A stretch of DNA of 64,000 nt. It comes from Nocardioides sp. Root140. Lineage in GTDB: Bacteria; Actinomycetota; Actinomycetes; Propionibacteriales; Nocardioidaceae. Shown piece by piece: positions 1 through 8,195 of the stretch. The stretch spans positions 658,000 to 721,999 of the forward strand of contig NZ_LMFI01000001.1 of assembly GCF_001426745.1 (NCBI RefSeq), given 5' to 3'. The notes beneath the pieces were generated by a model. It was not told the origin of the DNA. It was given only the letters and a program-made list of their open reading frames with translations, and ran no database searches. A program made the position numbers and the translations under genes. The stretch's first letter is position 1, and every line of letters starts with the position of its first letter.

Positions 1-713
1 CCTCCGAGCTCACCCTGAGGCCGGCGACCGGCGACGACCTGCCCGACATCGCGCAGCTGTACCTCCGGGTGCGCGAGGCAGCGGTGCCGGCCATGCCCCC
101 GATCGTGCACAGTGCCGACTCGGTCGTCGCCTGGGTCACCGGATGGGACCTCTCCGAACGCGACGTGTGGGTGGCCGAGCAGGACGAGCTCCTCGGGTTC
201 AGCACCCTGACCCCCACCTGGCTCGACTCGTTGTACGTCGACCCGGGGACACAGCGCTCCGGCGTCGGCACCGCCCTCCTCGACGTGGCCAAGGGCCTGC
301 GGCCCGACGGGTTCGCGCTGTGGGTCTTCGAGAGCAACGAGCCGGCCCGCGCGTTCTACCGCCGGCACGGCCTGGTGGAGCTGGAGGGCACGGACGGATC
401 GGCGAACGAGGAGCGCTCGCCGGACCTGCGCATGGCCTGGTTGGGCAACGATCCGCTCGACTTCCTGAGGCGCCAAATCGATGAGGTCGACCACGACCTT
501 GGCCTGCTGCTGGCCCGCCGGGCGGCGCTGACCTCCGCCGTCCAGGACCACAAGCCGGTCGGTGGGGCAGCCGGACGCGACCCTGTGCGCGAGCATGCGA
601 TCGCCGAGGCCGTGGCCCTTCAGGCGCCCGCACTCGGGGTGGACCGGGTGGCCCGGATCGTGGACTCGATCATCACCGAGTCCCTGGACGCGCACGAGCG
701 ATCCCGCGGCTGA
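1..713 (+). CDS. GNAT acetyltransferase fused to a chorismate mutase-like domain (5' partial)
   Basis: The open frame runs off the left edge: reading in frame from base 3 gives a typical GNAT start (SELTLRPATGDDLPDIAQLY), so the GTG at 69 is internal. The first ~140 visible residues are a GNAT N-acetyltransferase domain, with the acetyl-CoA loop at RSGVGTALL followed by the FYRRHG segment. The last ~85 residues (from DPLDFLRRQIDEVDHDLGLLLARRAAL) look like an AroQ-type chorismate mutase helix bundle, with the RxxID..L..LL..R spacing of that family. Whether the mutase part is catalytic or only structural cannot be decided here. The gene ends 194 nt upstream of dnaE. The substrate of the acetyltransferase is unknown. 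Confidence 0.75.
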   Translation, partial: SELTLRPATGDDLPDIAQLYLRVREAAVPAMPPIVHSADSVVAWVTGWDLSERDVWVAEQDELLGFSTLTPTWLDSLYVDPGTQRSGVGTALLDVAKGLRPDGFALWVFESNEPARAFYRRHGLVELEGTDGSANEERSPDLRMAWLGNDPLDFLRRQIDEVDHDLGLLLARRAALTSAVQDHKPVGGAAGRDPVREHAIAEAVALQAPALGVDRVARIVDSIITESLDAHERSRG

Positions 714-770
714 GTCCGCGCAATCAGCGACTGTCCGTGCGCCCTGTCAGAATGCCTTCAACGGGTCACG

Positions 771-776
771 TAGTCT
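771..776 (+). promoter_or_regulatory. putative -10 element (TAGTCT) for dnaE
   Basis: A TAGTCT hexamer in the 194-nt gap between the GNAT fusion and dnaE matches the -10 type used throughout this window. Transcription from it would give a leader of about 125 nt before the dnaE ATG. Nothing else recognisable lies in this gap (714-907). Confidence 0.45.
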
Positions 777-907
777 GGCGTCCTTCCCCCGGCCCTCGAA
801 CAGATGCTGTGAACAAGCTCTGTGAAGAGGCGCCGTGATCGCCGCCGGGCTGCTGCCTCGGCCCGTTCGACCCTGCCCATTGCTGACTGTTGGGAGACGC
901 TCCACCG

Positions 908-3900
908 ATGACGTCCGACTCCTTCGTGCACCTGCACGTGCACACCGAGTACTCCATGCTCGACGGAGCCGCGCGACTCGGTGACATGGCGGAGCGGACC
1001 GCCGAGCTCGGTATGCCGGCGATCGCGATGACCGACCACGGCAACGTCTACGGCGCCTACGACTTCTACCGCAAGGCCAAGGCCGCCGGGGTCAAGCCGA
1101 TCATCGGCATGGAGGCCTATTTCACCCCCAACATCTCGCGCTTCGAGCGCAAGGGCATCAACTTCTACGACGGCGGCTCCGACGACGTCTCGGCGCGCGG
1201 TGCCTACACGCACATGACGCTGCTCTCCGAGACCACCGAGGGCATGCACAACCTCTTCCGGCTCTCCACCGGCTCGTGGCGCGACGGGTTCTTCAAGCAG
1301 CCGCGCGCCGACCGCGAGCTCCTGCAGCAGCACGGCAAGGGCCTGATCGGCACGACCGGCTGTCCGTCCGGCGAGGTGCAGGTGCACCTGCGCTACGGCA
1401 AGTACGACGAGGCCCGCAAGGTCGCCGGGGAGTTCCAGGACATCCTCGGCAAGGAGAACTACTTCCTCGAGCTGATGGACCACGGCCTCTCCATCGAGAA
1501 CCGCGTCCGCGACGGGCTGCTCAAGCTGGCCAAGGACCTCCAGATCCCGCTGCTGGCCACCAACGACTCCCACTACGTGCGCAAGGAAGACGCGAAGAGC
1601 CAGGAGCACCTGCTCTGCATCAACTCCGGGTCCACGATGACCATCCCGGCCGGCGACGGCCCGGGCCAGCGCTTCGCGTTCAGCGGCGACGGCTACTACA
1701 TCAAGTCCCCGGCCGAGATGCGCGAGCTCTGGGAGGGCAAGTACCAACTCCGTGAGGCCTGCGACAACACCCTGCTGATCGCCGAGCGGTGCAACGTCGA
1801 GTTCACCGAGGGCAACGGCACGTTCATGCCGCGCTTCCCCTGCCCGCCCGGAGAGAACGAGGACTCCTGGCTGGTCAAGGAGGTCGAGACCGGCCTGCAG
1901 TTCCGCTACCCGAACGGCATCCCCGACGACGTCCGCAAGCAGGCCGAGTTCGAGCTCGGCGTCATCACGCAGATGGGGTTCCCGGGCTACTTCCTCGTCG
2001 TCGCCGACTTCATCAACTGGGCCAAGGACAACGGCATCCGGGTCGGTCCGGGCCGTGGCTCGGGTGCCGGCTCGATGGTCGCCTACGCGATGCGCATCAC
2101 CGACCTCGACCCGCTCAAGCACGGCCTGATCTTCGAGCGCTTCCTCAACCCCGACCGCGTCTCGATGCCCGACTTCGACATCGACTTCGACGAACGTCGT
2201 CGCGGTGAGGTGATCAAGTACGTCACCGAGAAGTACGGCGACGACCGGGTCTCCTACATCATCACCTACGGCACCATCAAGGCGAAGCAGGCCGTCAAGG
2301 ACTCCTCACGCATCCTCGGCTACCCGTTCGCGATGGGCGACCGCATCACCAAGGCCATGCCGGCCGCGGTGATGGGCAAGGACGTCCCGCTCCAGGACAT
2401 CTTCAAGCCCGACCACAAGCGCTACGGCGAGGGCGGCGAGTTCCGCGCACTCTACGACGGCGACAACGACGTCAAGACGGTCGTCGACACGGCCATCGGC
2501 ATCGAGGGTCTGAAGCGGCAGTGGGGCGTGCACGCGGCCGGCGTGATCATGTCGAGCGAACCCCTCCTCGACATCATCCCGATGCTCAAGCGCCCCGCCG
2601 ACGGCGCGATGATCACTCAGTTCGACTACCCGACGTGCGAGGCGCTGGGCCTGATCAAGATGGACTTCCTGGGGTTGCGCAACCTCACGGTCCTCGACGA
2701 CTGCGTCAAGAACATCAAGGCCAACCGCGACGAGGACGTCGTGCTCGAAGACCTCGAGCTGACCGACCCGGCCACCTACGAGCTGCTCCAGCGTGGCGAC
2801 ACCCTCGGCGTCTTCCAGCTCGACGGCGGGCCGATGCGCGCCCTCCTGCGGTCCATGCGACCCGACACGTTCGAGGACATCTCGGCCGTGGGCGCGCTCT
2901 ACCGCCCCGGCCCGATGGGTGCCGACTCCCACAACAAGTACGCCCGCCGCAAGACCGGCCGCGAGCCGGTCGAGGCGCTCCACCCCGAGCTGGCCGAGGC
3001 CCTCGAGGACGTGCTCGGCGAGACCTACGGCCTGATCGTCTATCAGGAGCAGGTCATGGCGATCGCCCAGAAGCTCGCGGGCTACACGCTGGGCCAGGCC
3101 GACATCCTCCGCCGGGCGATGGGCAAGAAGAAGAAGGAGGAGCTGGACAAGCAGTTCGCCGGCTTCTCCGCGGGCATGACCGAGCGCGGCTACAGCCACG
3201 GGGCGATCAAGGCCCTGTGGGACACCCTGCTGCCGTTCTCCGACTACGCGTTCAACAAGGCCCACTCGGCGGCGTACGGCGTGGTCTCCTACTACACCGC
3301 GTTCCTCAAGGCGAACTACCCGGCCGAATACATGGCCGCCCTCCTGACGTCCGTCAAGGACGACAAGGACAAGATGGCGATCTACCTCAACGAGTGCCGG
3401 CGGATGAAGATCCAGGTGCTGCCGCCCGACGTCAACGAGTCCGCCTCCAACTTCACCCCGGTCGGCAACGACATCCGCTTCGGCCTGACCGCCGTCCGCA
3501 ACGTCGGCAACAACGTGGTCGACGGCATCGTGGCGGGCCGCGAGGAGAAGGGCCGCTACACCGACTTCAACGACTTCATGGAGAAGGTCCCGGCGCTGGT
3601 CTGCAACAAGCGGGTCATCGAGTCGCTGGTCAAGGCCGGCGCGTTCGACGAGATGAAGCACAAGCGGCGCGCGCTGGTCGCGATCCACGAGACCGCCGTC
3701 GACCAGTACGTCGACATCAAGCGCAACGAGGCGATCGGGCAGGACTCCCTCTTCGGGGGCCTCGACGACGACGCCGGCGGCGGGTTCGGCATCTCGGTGA
3801 CGATCCCCGACATCGACGACTGGGACAAGATGACGCTGCTCAGCCACGAGCGGGACATGCTGGGCCTCTACGTCTCCGACCACCCGCTGCTCGGCCTCGA

Positions 3901-4459
3901 GCACGTGCTCTCCCAGGGCACCGACTGCACGATCGGCCAGCTGATGCTCGACGAGGAGCGTCAGGACGGGTCGCCGATCACGGTGTCCGGCCTGATCACC
4001 TCGGTGCAGCGCAAGATCACCAAGCGTGGCGACACCTGGGCGATGGTCACCCTGGAGGACCTCGACGGCGCCATCGACGTGCTGCTCTTCCCGAGCTCCT
4101 ACCAGCTCGCCTCGACGTACCTCACCGAAGACGCGATCATCACCGTCAAGGGGCGACTGTCGCGGCAGAAGGACCAGCCCGAGATCCACGGTCAGGAGGT
4201 CACGCTCCCCGACCTGAGCGACGGCCCCAGCGGGCCCGTGGTGATCAGCCTGCCGGCGACCCGCTGCACCGCACCCGTGGTCGAGCAGCTCAAGGAGGTG
4301 CTGGCCACCCACCCCGGCATGTCCGAGGTGCAGCTCAAGCTGCTGGCGCGGGCCTCGACGACCGTGATGCGGCTCGACGACCGGTTGCGGGTCACTCCCA
4401 ACTCCGCGTTGTTCGCCGACCTCAAGCAGCTCCTCGGGCCGGGTTGCCTTGGCCAGTGA
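908..4459 (+). CDS. dnaE: DNA polymerase III alpha subunit
   Basis: Replicative DNA polymerase catalytic subunit, 1183 aa, the usual length for actinobacterial DnaE1. The N-terminal PHP domain keeps its metal-binding motifs (HLHVH at residues 8-12, TDHGN at about 42-46). In actinobacterial DnaE1 this domain is known to proofread. The palm carries the catalytic PDFDIDF motif, with Asp422 and Asp424. Finger and helix-hairpin-helix regions follow, then an OB-fold (ITVSGLITSVQRK onward) near residue 1030. The ATG at 908 is preferred because GGGAG lies upstream and the protein then starts MTSDSFVHLHVHTEYS as in orthologues. A GTG at 890 is a possible longer start. The 3' end overlaps the next gene by 11 nt, which suggests co-translation. 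Confidence 0.96.
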   Translation: MTSDSFVHLHVHTEYSMLDGAARLGDMAERTAELGMPAIAMTDHGNVYGAYDFYRKAKAAGVKPIIGMEAYFTPNISRFERKGINFYDGGSDDVSARGAYTHMTLLSETTEGMHNLFRLSTGSWRDGFFKQPRADRELLQQHGKGLIGTTGCPSGEVQVHLRYGKYDEARKVAGEFQDILGKENYFLELMDHGLSIENRVRDGLLKLAKDLQIPLLATNDSHYVRKEDAKSQEHLLCINSGSTMTIPAGDGPGQRFAFSGDGYYIKSPAEMRELWEGKYQLREACDNTLLIAERCNVEFTEGNGTFMPRFPCPPGENEDSWLVKEVETGLQFRYPNGIPDDVRKQAEFELGVITQMGFPGYFLVVADFINWAKDNGIRVGPGRGSGAGSMVAYAMRITDLDPLKHGLIFERFLNPDRVSMPDFDIDFDERRRGEVIKYVTEKYGDDRVSYIITYGTIKAKQAVKDSSRILGYPFAMGDRITKAMPAAVMGKDVPLQDIFKPDHKRYGEGGEFRALYDGDNDVKTVVDTAIGIEGLKRQWGVHAAGVIMSSEPLLDIIPMLKRPADGAMITQFDYPTCEALGLIKMDFLGLRNLTVLDDCVKNIKANRDEDVVLEDLELTDPATYELLQRGDTLGVFQLDGGPMRALLRSMRPDTFEDISAVGALYRPGPMGADSHNKYARRKTGREPVEALHPELAEALEDVLGETYGLIVYQEQVMAIAQKLAGYTLGQADILRRAMGKKKKEELDKQFAGFSAGMTERGYSHGAIKALWDTLLPFSDYAFNKAHSAAYGVVSYYTAFLKANYPAEYMAALLTSVKDDKDKMAIYLNECRRMKIQVLPPDVNESASNFTPVGNDIRFGLTAVRNVGNNVVDGIVAGREEKGRYTDFNDFMEKVPALVCNKRVIESLVKAGAFDEMKHKRRALVAIHETAVDQYVDIKRNEAIGQDSLFGGLDDDAGGGFGISVTIPDIDDWDKMTLLSHERDMLGLYVSDHPLLGLEHVLSQGTDCTIGQLMLDEERQDGSPITVSGLITSVQRKITKRGDTWAMVTLEDLDGAIDVLLFPSSYQLASTYLTEDAIITVKGRLSRQKDQPEIHGQEVTLPDLSDGPSGPVVISLPATRCTAPVVEQLKEVLATHPGMSEVQLKLLARASTTVMRLDDRLRVTPNSALFADLKQLLGPGCLGQ

Positions 4460-4952
4460 GCGCAAGGCCCTGATCCGGGACGCCCTGGTGATCGTGGCCG
4501 TCTTCGTCGTCGCCGGCGCCGTCGGCGGCTGGTTCTGGCACCACCTGTGGGCGCCGGCCCCCAAGGGCTTCGCGCTCGAGGGTGTCCCGCACTTCGAGGA
4601 CGACGCCGACTTCCGCGGCACCGGCCTCTATGTCGCGATCGCCGCGGGCCTCGGCCTGGTCATCGGGATCGTGGTCAGCTTCGTCTTCGAGCGCGACGAG
4701 CTGGTCACCCTCGGCTCTGTGGTCGTGGGCGCGCTGCTGGGCGGCGTGGTGCTGCTGGCGGTCGGCCAGGCCCTCGGTCCCGACTCCGCCATCGAGGCCG
4801 CGAAGCACACCAAGGACTGGGATCCGGTGACCGGTGACCTGCACGCCTCGTGGCTGCCGGTGCTGGTGTCCTGCCCGGGTGGTGCGCTGCTCGGCACGGT
4901 GGTCGTCCTGACTTGTTTCAATCGCAGGCGTGAAACGGAACCAAGCGGGTAG
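4449..4952 (+). CDS. small polytopic membrane protein (possibly DUF2567-like)
   Basis: 167 aa from a TTG start that overlaps the dnaE stop by 11 nt. About four hydrophobic segments are visible (near residues 8-28, 58-80, 86-106 and 138-158). A soluble loop contains WDPVTGDLHASWLPV. The fold and the segment between the first two helices recall the mycobacterial DUF2567 family, but this is recall only, not a search result. No catalytic motif is seen. Its overlap with dnaE suggests co-expression rather than a shared function. The promoter of the downstream DUF3352 gene lies at its 3' end. Confidence 0.6.
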   Translation: MASERKALIRDALVIVAVFVVAGAVGGWFWHHLWAPAPKGFALEGVPHFEDDADFRGTGLYVAIAAGLGLVIGIVVSFVFERDELVTLGSVVVGALLGGVVLLAVGQALGPDSAIEAAKHTKDWDPVTGDLHASWLPVLVSCPGGALLGTVVVLTCFNRRRETEPSG

Positions 4953-4955
4953 GGT
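4950..4955 (+). promoter_or_regulatory. putative -10 element (TAGGGT) for the DUF3352 gene
   Basis: TAGGGT straddles the stop codon of the upstream membrane-protein gene. It would give a leader of about 40 nt containing a strong GGGGGA ribosome binding site before the GTG at 5003. Confidence 0.45.
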
Positions 4956-5002
4956 CACCGTCTGATTCGACGTGATGCCAGACGAGAAGATGGGGGAGTC
5001 AC

Positions 5003-6835
5003 GTGACTTCTGAGTTTCCCACCGGTGGGCGACCGGACCCGAGCCAGGACCCGTACGGCCAGCCGGGCTTCGGCGGCCAGCAGCCAGTGCCGTCCTACGG
5101 CCAGGGCCAGCCGCCGTACGCCGGTCAGCCCGGCCCCTATCCGTCGAACCAGCCCTACGGCCAGCAGCCCCCGCAGCAGGGGGCCGGCCCGGTCTACGAG
5201 CAGATGAGCACCGGCTCGGGCGCACCCGTGCCGCCGGGACCGCCGTCCGGCAAGCGCGGGCGCAAGGGCCTGGTGATCGGCCTGGTCGCCGGTGCCGCCG
5301 TCCTCGCCGGGGGCGGGGTCTGGGCCTGGCAGGCGTTCATGTCGCAGGGCCCGCAGCCGGCCGAGGCGCTCCCCGACGACACGCTGGCCTACATCTCCGT
5401 CGACCTCGACCCCTCGGGCGAGCAGAAGATCGAGGCGCTCAAGGCGCTGCGCAAGTTCCCCGCGTTCAAGGAGAACGTCGGCCTCGACACCGATGACGAC
5501 GTACGCAAGAAGATCTTCGAGGAGATCCAGAACTCCGGTGCCTGCAAGGAGCTCGACTACAAGGACGACATCGAGCCGTGGCTCGGTGACCGGGCCGCCC
5601 TGGCGGTCGTCGACCAGGGTCACGAATACCCCGACCCGGTGTTCGTGGTGCAGGTCAAGGACCAGGACGAGGCCGAGGACGGCCTGAACAAGCTGGTCAA
5701 CTGCGGCAACGAGATGACCGGTGAGAGCGAGGACATCGGCGGCTACGCCTTCAACGGCGACTGGGTGATCCTGGCCGAGACCGAGAAGATCGCCGAGAAG
5801 GTCGTCTCCGACGCCAAGGACGCCAGCCTCGACGAGGACGGCGACTACAAGAAGTGGACCAAGGCCGCCGGCGACCCCGGTGTGATGAACTTCTACGCCT
5901 CCGCCGAGGGCGGTGACGCGCTGGCCGAGCACGCCGACGAGCTCTTCGGGGCCGGTGAGGCCATGGCTTCCTCCGACGGCACCGGGACTGACGAGGCGCT
6001 GCCCGACGCGGTGTCCACGGAGGCCACCGACGAGCTCACCGCCGCTCTCAAGGACTTCGAGGGTGGCGCCGGCACCGTGCGCTTCGACGACGGCAACCTC
6101 GAGGTCGAGTTCGCCACCGGCCAGCTGAACACCTCGACCAGCAAGATGATCAGCGGCGACCGCGGCGACGACACGCTCTCCACCCTGCCGGCCAGCACGG
6201 CGGTGGCACTCGGTGCCGGGTTCGAGGACGGCTGGGGCGACGTACTCCTCGAGCAGCTCAAGCCGCTCATCGAGAGCGAGTCCGGCATGTCGTACGACGA
6301 AGCCATCGCCGACCTCGAGTCCGAGACCGGCCTGAGTGTGCCCGACGACGTCGAGGTCCTGCTCGGCGAGTCATTCGTGGTGGCCCTCGACAGCAACTTC
6401 GATGCGAACCAGGTCGAGAGCATGGGCCCCGAGGGGCTCCCCGTCGCGGTGAAGGTCAAGGGTGACGCCGACAAGATCGAGGCGGTCCTGGACAAGATCC
6501 GTGCCCAGCTCGGCACCGATTCCGACGTGATCAGCTCCACCGCCAAGGACGGCTACGTCGTGGTCGGCCCGAGCCAGGACTACATCGACAAGGTGTCCGA
6601 AGAGGGCGACCTCGGTGACGACAAGACCTTCAAGTCCGTTGTGCCGCACGCCGAGGACGCCTCGGCGATCCTCTATGCCAACTTCGACGCCGGAGACTGG
6701 CTCACCGAGGCGCTCGAGGCCGCGGGGGCGCCGCACGAGGTGCTCGAGAACGCGGAGCCGCTCGAGGCCTTCGGCTTCAGCTCCTGGACCGACGGCGACG
6801 AGGTGCACACCCTGCTCACCGTCACCACCGAGTGA
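5003..6835 (+). CDS. DUF3352 domain-containing membrane-anchored protein
   Basis: 610 aa. The first ~80 residues are a disordered Pro/Gly/Gln/Tyr-rich cytoplasmic tail (repeated GQP and YGQ motifs). One transmembrane helix follows (about residues 90-112, LVIGLVAGAAVLAGGGVWAW), and then a large acidic extracellular region. That region matches the DUF3352 pattern, including LPDDTLAYISVDLDPSGEQKI right after the membrane and a duplicated 'performance of substituent' layout. The GTG start at 5003 has GGGGGA seven bases upstream. The family has no established function; proteins of this shape are usually surface-exposed in actinobacteria. It is followed by a large palindrome shared with the convergent ybaK gene. 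Confidence 0.8.
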   Translation: MTSEFPTGGRPDPSQDPYGQPGFGGQQPVPSYGQGQPPYAGQPGPYPSNQPYGQQPPQQGAGPVYEQMSTGSGAPVPPGPPSGKRGRKGLVIGLVAGAAVLAGGGVWAWQAFMSQGPQPAEALPDDTLAYISVDLDPSGEQKIEALKALRKFPAFKENVGLDTDDDVRKKIFEEIQNSGACKELDYKDDIEPWLGDRAALAVVDQGHEYPDPVFVVQVKDQDEAEDGLNKLVNCGNEMTGESEDIGGYAFNGDWVILAETEKIAEKVVSDAKDASLDEDGDYKKWTKAAGDPGVMNFYASAEGGDALAEHADELFGAGEAMASSDGTGTDEALPDAVSTEATDELTAALKDFEGGAGTVRFDDGNLEVEFATGQLNTSTSKMISGDRGDDTLSTLPASTAVALGAGFEDGWGDVLLEQLKPLIESESGMSYDEAIADLESETGLSVPDDVEVLLGESFVVALDSNFDANQVESMGPEGLPVAVKVKGDADKIEAVLDKIRAQLGTDSDVISSTAKDGYVVVGPSQDYIDKVSEEGDLGDDKTFKSVVPHAEDASAILYANFDAGDWLTEALEAAGAPHEVLENAEPLEAFGFSSWTDGDEVHTLLTVTTE

Positions 6836-6844
6836 CCCCACCAA

Positions 6845-6948
6845 CCTGCAGTTCTTGATGCGCGAACCGCGTGCTCTTGATGCGCGAACCGGCAATTCTT
6901 GATTTCCGCACCGCAAGGATTGCCGGTTCGGCGCGCAAGAACTGCAGG
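6845..6948. terminator. composite inverted repeat between convergent genes (bidirectional terminator or interspersed palindrome)
   Basis: Outer arms CCTGCAGTTCTTG (6845-6857) and CAAGAACTGCAGG (6936-6948) are perfectly complementary. An inner 16-bp stem, GAACCGGCAATTCTTG with its partner ending in GCCGGTTC, has a single T-G wobble. The left arm also carries a 16-bp direct repeat, CTTGATGCGCGAACCG, at 6854-6869 and 6876-6891, so it is 22 nt longer than the right arm. The element lies between the ends of the DUF3352 gene and ybaK and could terminate both. Confidence 0.65.
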
Positions 6949-6956
6949 CTCGTGGG

Positions 6957-7445
6957 TCAGCGGGCGATGGGCGCCACGCTGGCCGGGACCACCCGGACCA
7001 GGTCGGCGGGCGTCAGCTCGAGGTCGAGGCCACGCCGGCCACCGGACACGAAGACGGTCTCGTGGGCCAGGGCCGACTCGTCGATGACGGTGGTGTGGGG
7101 GCGCTTCTGGCCGACGGGAGAGATGCCACCGACCACGTAGCCGGTGGCCCGCTCGGCCACTGCCTGGTCGGCCATCGCCGCCTTGCCGGCGCCGACCGCG
7201 CGGGCCAGCGCCTTGAGGTCGAGCTGCGCGGTCACCGGGACGATGCCGACGACCAGCACCCCGTCGGCGGTGGCCAGCAGCGTCTTGAAGACTCGTTCGG
7301 GCGGTACGCCGAGTGCCTCCGCGGCCTCGAGTCCGTAGCTGGCCGCGCGGGGGTCGTGGGTGTAGGGGTGCACCGTGAACGCGATGCCGGCGGCGGTCAG
7401 GGCCACCGTGGCCGGCGTACCACCGGCTGTTTTCCTCTTCGCCAT
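6957..7445 (-). CDS. ybaK: YbaK/EbsC family Cys-tRNA(Pro) deacylase
   Basis: 162 aa single-domain aminoacyl-tRNA editing protein. The family hydrolyses cysteine mischarged on tRNA-Pro in trans. Visible family features are the N-terminal TVHPYTHDP segment, VFKTLLATADG, the LDLKALARAVGAGKAAMA block with the conserved lysine region, and the GYVVGGISPVGQKRPHTTVIDES motif that forms the editing pocket. Length is normal. ATG start at 7445, 13 nt after the stop of the LON-domain gene, so the two form a minus-strand operon. It converges with the DUF3352 gene across a large palindrome. Confidence 0.92.
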   Translation of the reverse strand: MAKRKTAGGTPATVALTAAGIAFTVHPYTHDPRAASYGLEAAEALGVPPERVFKTLLATADGVLVVGIVPVTAQLDLKALARAVGAGKAAMADQAVAERATGYVVGGISPVGQKRPHTTVIDESALAHETVFVSGGRRGLDLELTPADLVRVVPASVAPIAR

Positions 7446-7458
7446 CGTCAGCGGGCGC

Positions 7459-8136
7459 TCAGTTCGGTGACCAGCCGGTGCGCGCCACCTCGGTGGCGGG
7501 CAGGGAGGGGAGGGCGATCATGGCGGAGATCTCCTCGCGCATCAGGTCGATGAGCATCGCCAGCCGCAGCGTCGTCGGCTCGGCCTCGAGCAGCAGCTGG
7601 CGATCGCGGAGGGTGAGCAGGCAGGTGCCGGCCAGGCTCCAGGAGAGGTACGCCGGGTCGCGCGGCAGGTCGCCGGTGAGGACGTCCTCGCCGCGGATCT
7701 GCGACAGCACCCCGCGGTAGTCCTCGAACGTGTTGCGGGCCAGCTCGGTGATCGTGTGGTTGGCGTCCTCGTGGTCGTCGTCGGGCTCGTCGAGGAGCGC
7801 GACATGGCCGGCCAGGAACTCGCCGCCGGTCTCGAGGGACTCCAGCCGGAGTCGCCCGCGGCCGACCGCGACGATGTCGAAGGTGCCGTCCTTGTGGGAC
7901 TGGACCTCGGTCAGCTGCAGCACGCAACCGATGCGGTGAAGGGACTGGCCGCCGCGATCGCCGACCTCGTAGCCCTCCCGGATCGCCACCGACCCGAACA
8001 GCCGCTCCTTCGGGTCGTCGATGCGCAGCAGCTCGTGGACCAGTGCGCGGTAGCGGTCCTCGAAGACCCGCAACGGCACCGAGAGGCCCGGGAACAGCAC
8101 CGTGTTCAGCGGGAACAGCGGCATCGTCGCGGTCAT
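7459..8136 (-). CDS. LON substrate-binding (PUA-like) domain protein
   Basis: 225 aa protein consisting only of the N-terminal substrate-binding domain of Lon protease: MPLFPLNTVLFPGLSVPLRVFEDRYRAL at the start, GCVLQLTEVQSHKDG in the middle and a C-terminal helical part. There is no AAA+ or protease domain, so it is not a protease. Stand-alone proteins of this type are common in actinobacteria and have no settled role. It is the first gene of a two-gene unit with ybaK. A TAGTGT hexamer sits 6 nt before its ATG. GAAGGA between the two could also act as a ribosome binding site. Confidence 0.85.
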   Translation of the reverse strand: MTATMPLFPLNTVLFPGLSVPLRVFEDRYRALVHELLRIDDPKERLFGSVAIREGYEVGDRGGQSLHRIGCVLQLTEVQSHKDGTFDIVAVGRGRLRLESLETGGEFLAGHVALLDEPDDDHEDANHTITELARNTFEDYRGVLSQIRGEDVLTGDLPRDPAYLSWSLAGTCLLTLRDRQLLLEAEPTTLRLAMLIDLMREEISAMIALPSLPATEVARTGWSPN

Positions 8137-8142
8137 TCCTTC

Positions 8143-8148
8143 ACACTA
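8143..8148 (-). promoter_or_regulatory. putative leaderless -10 element (TAGTGT) for the LON-domain/ybaK operon
   Basis: TAGTGT on the minus strand is separated from the ATG at 8136 by 6 nt, so transcription would begin at or next to the start codon. It faces the divergent EEP-domain gene. Confidence 0.5.
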
Positions 8149-8195
8149 TCGGCTTGCTCCGGATGCGGGCAGGATGTCCTCGACGAGGAGGTCGG

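Noticed and set aside
2306-4621. 771-aa open frame antisense to dnaE
   Set aside because: Shadow frame of dnaE with no domain signal and a composition unlike real proteins.
4916-4937. GTTTCA...TGAAAC inverted repeat as an operator
   Set aside because: Only 6-bp arms, lying inside coding sequence; not distinguishable from chance.
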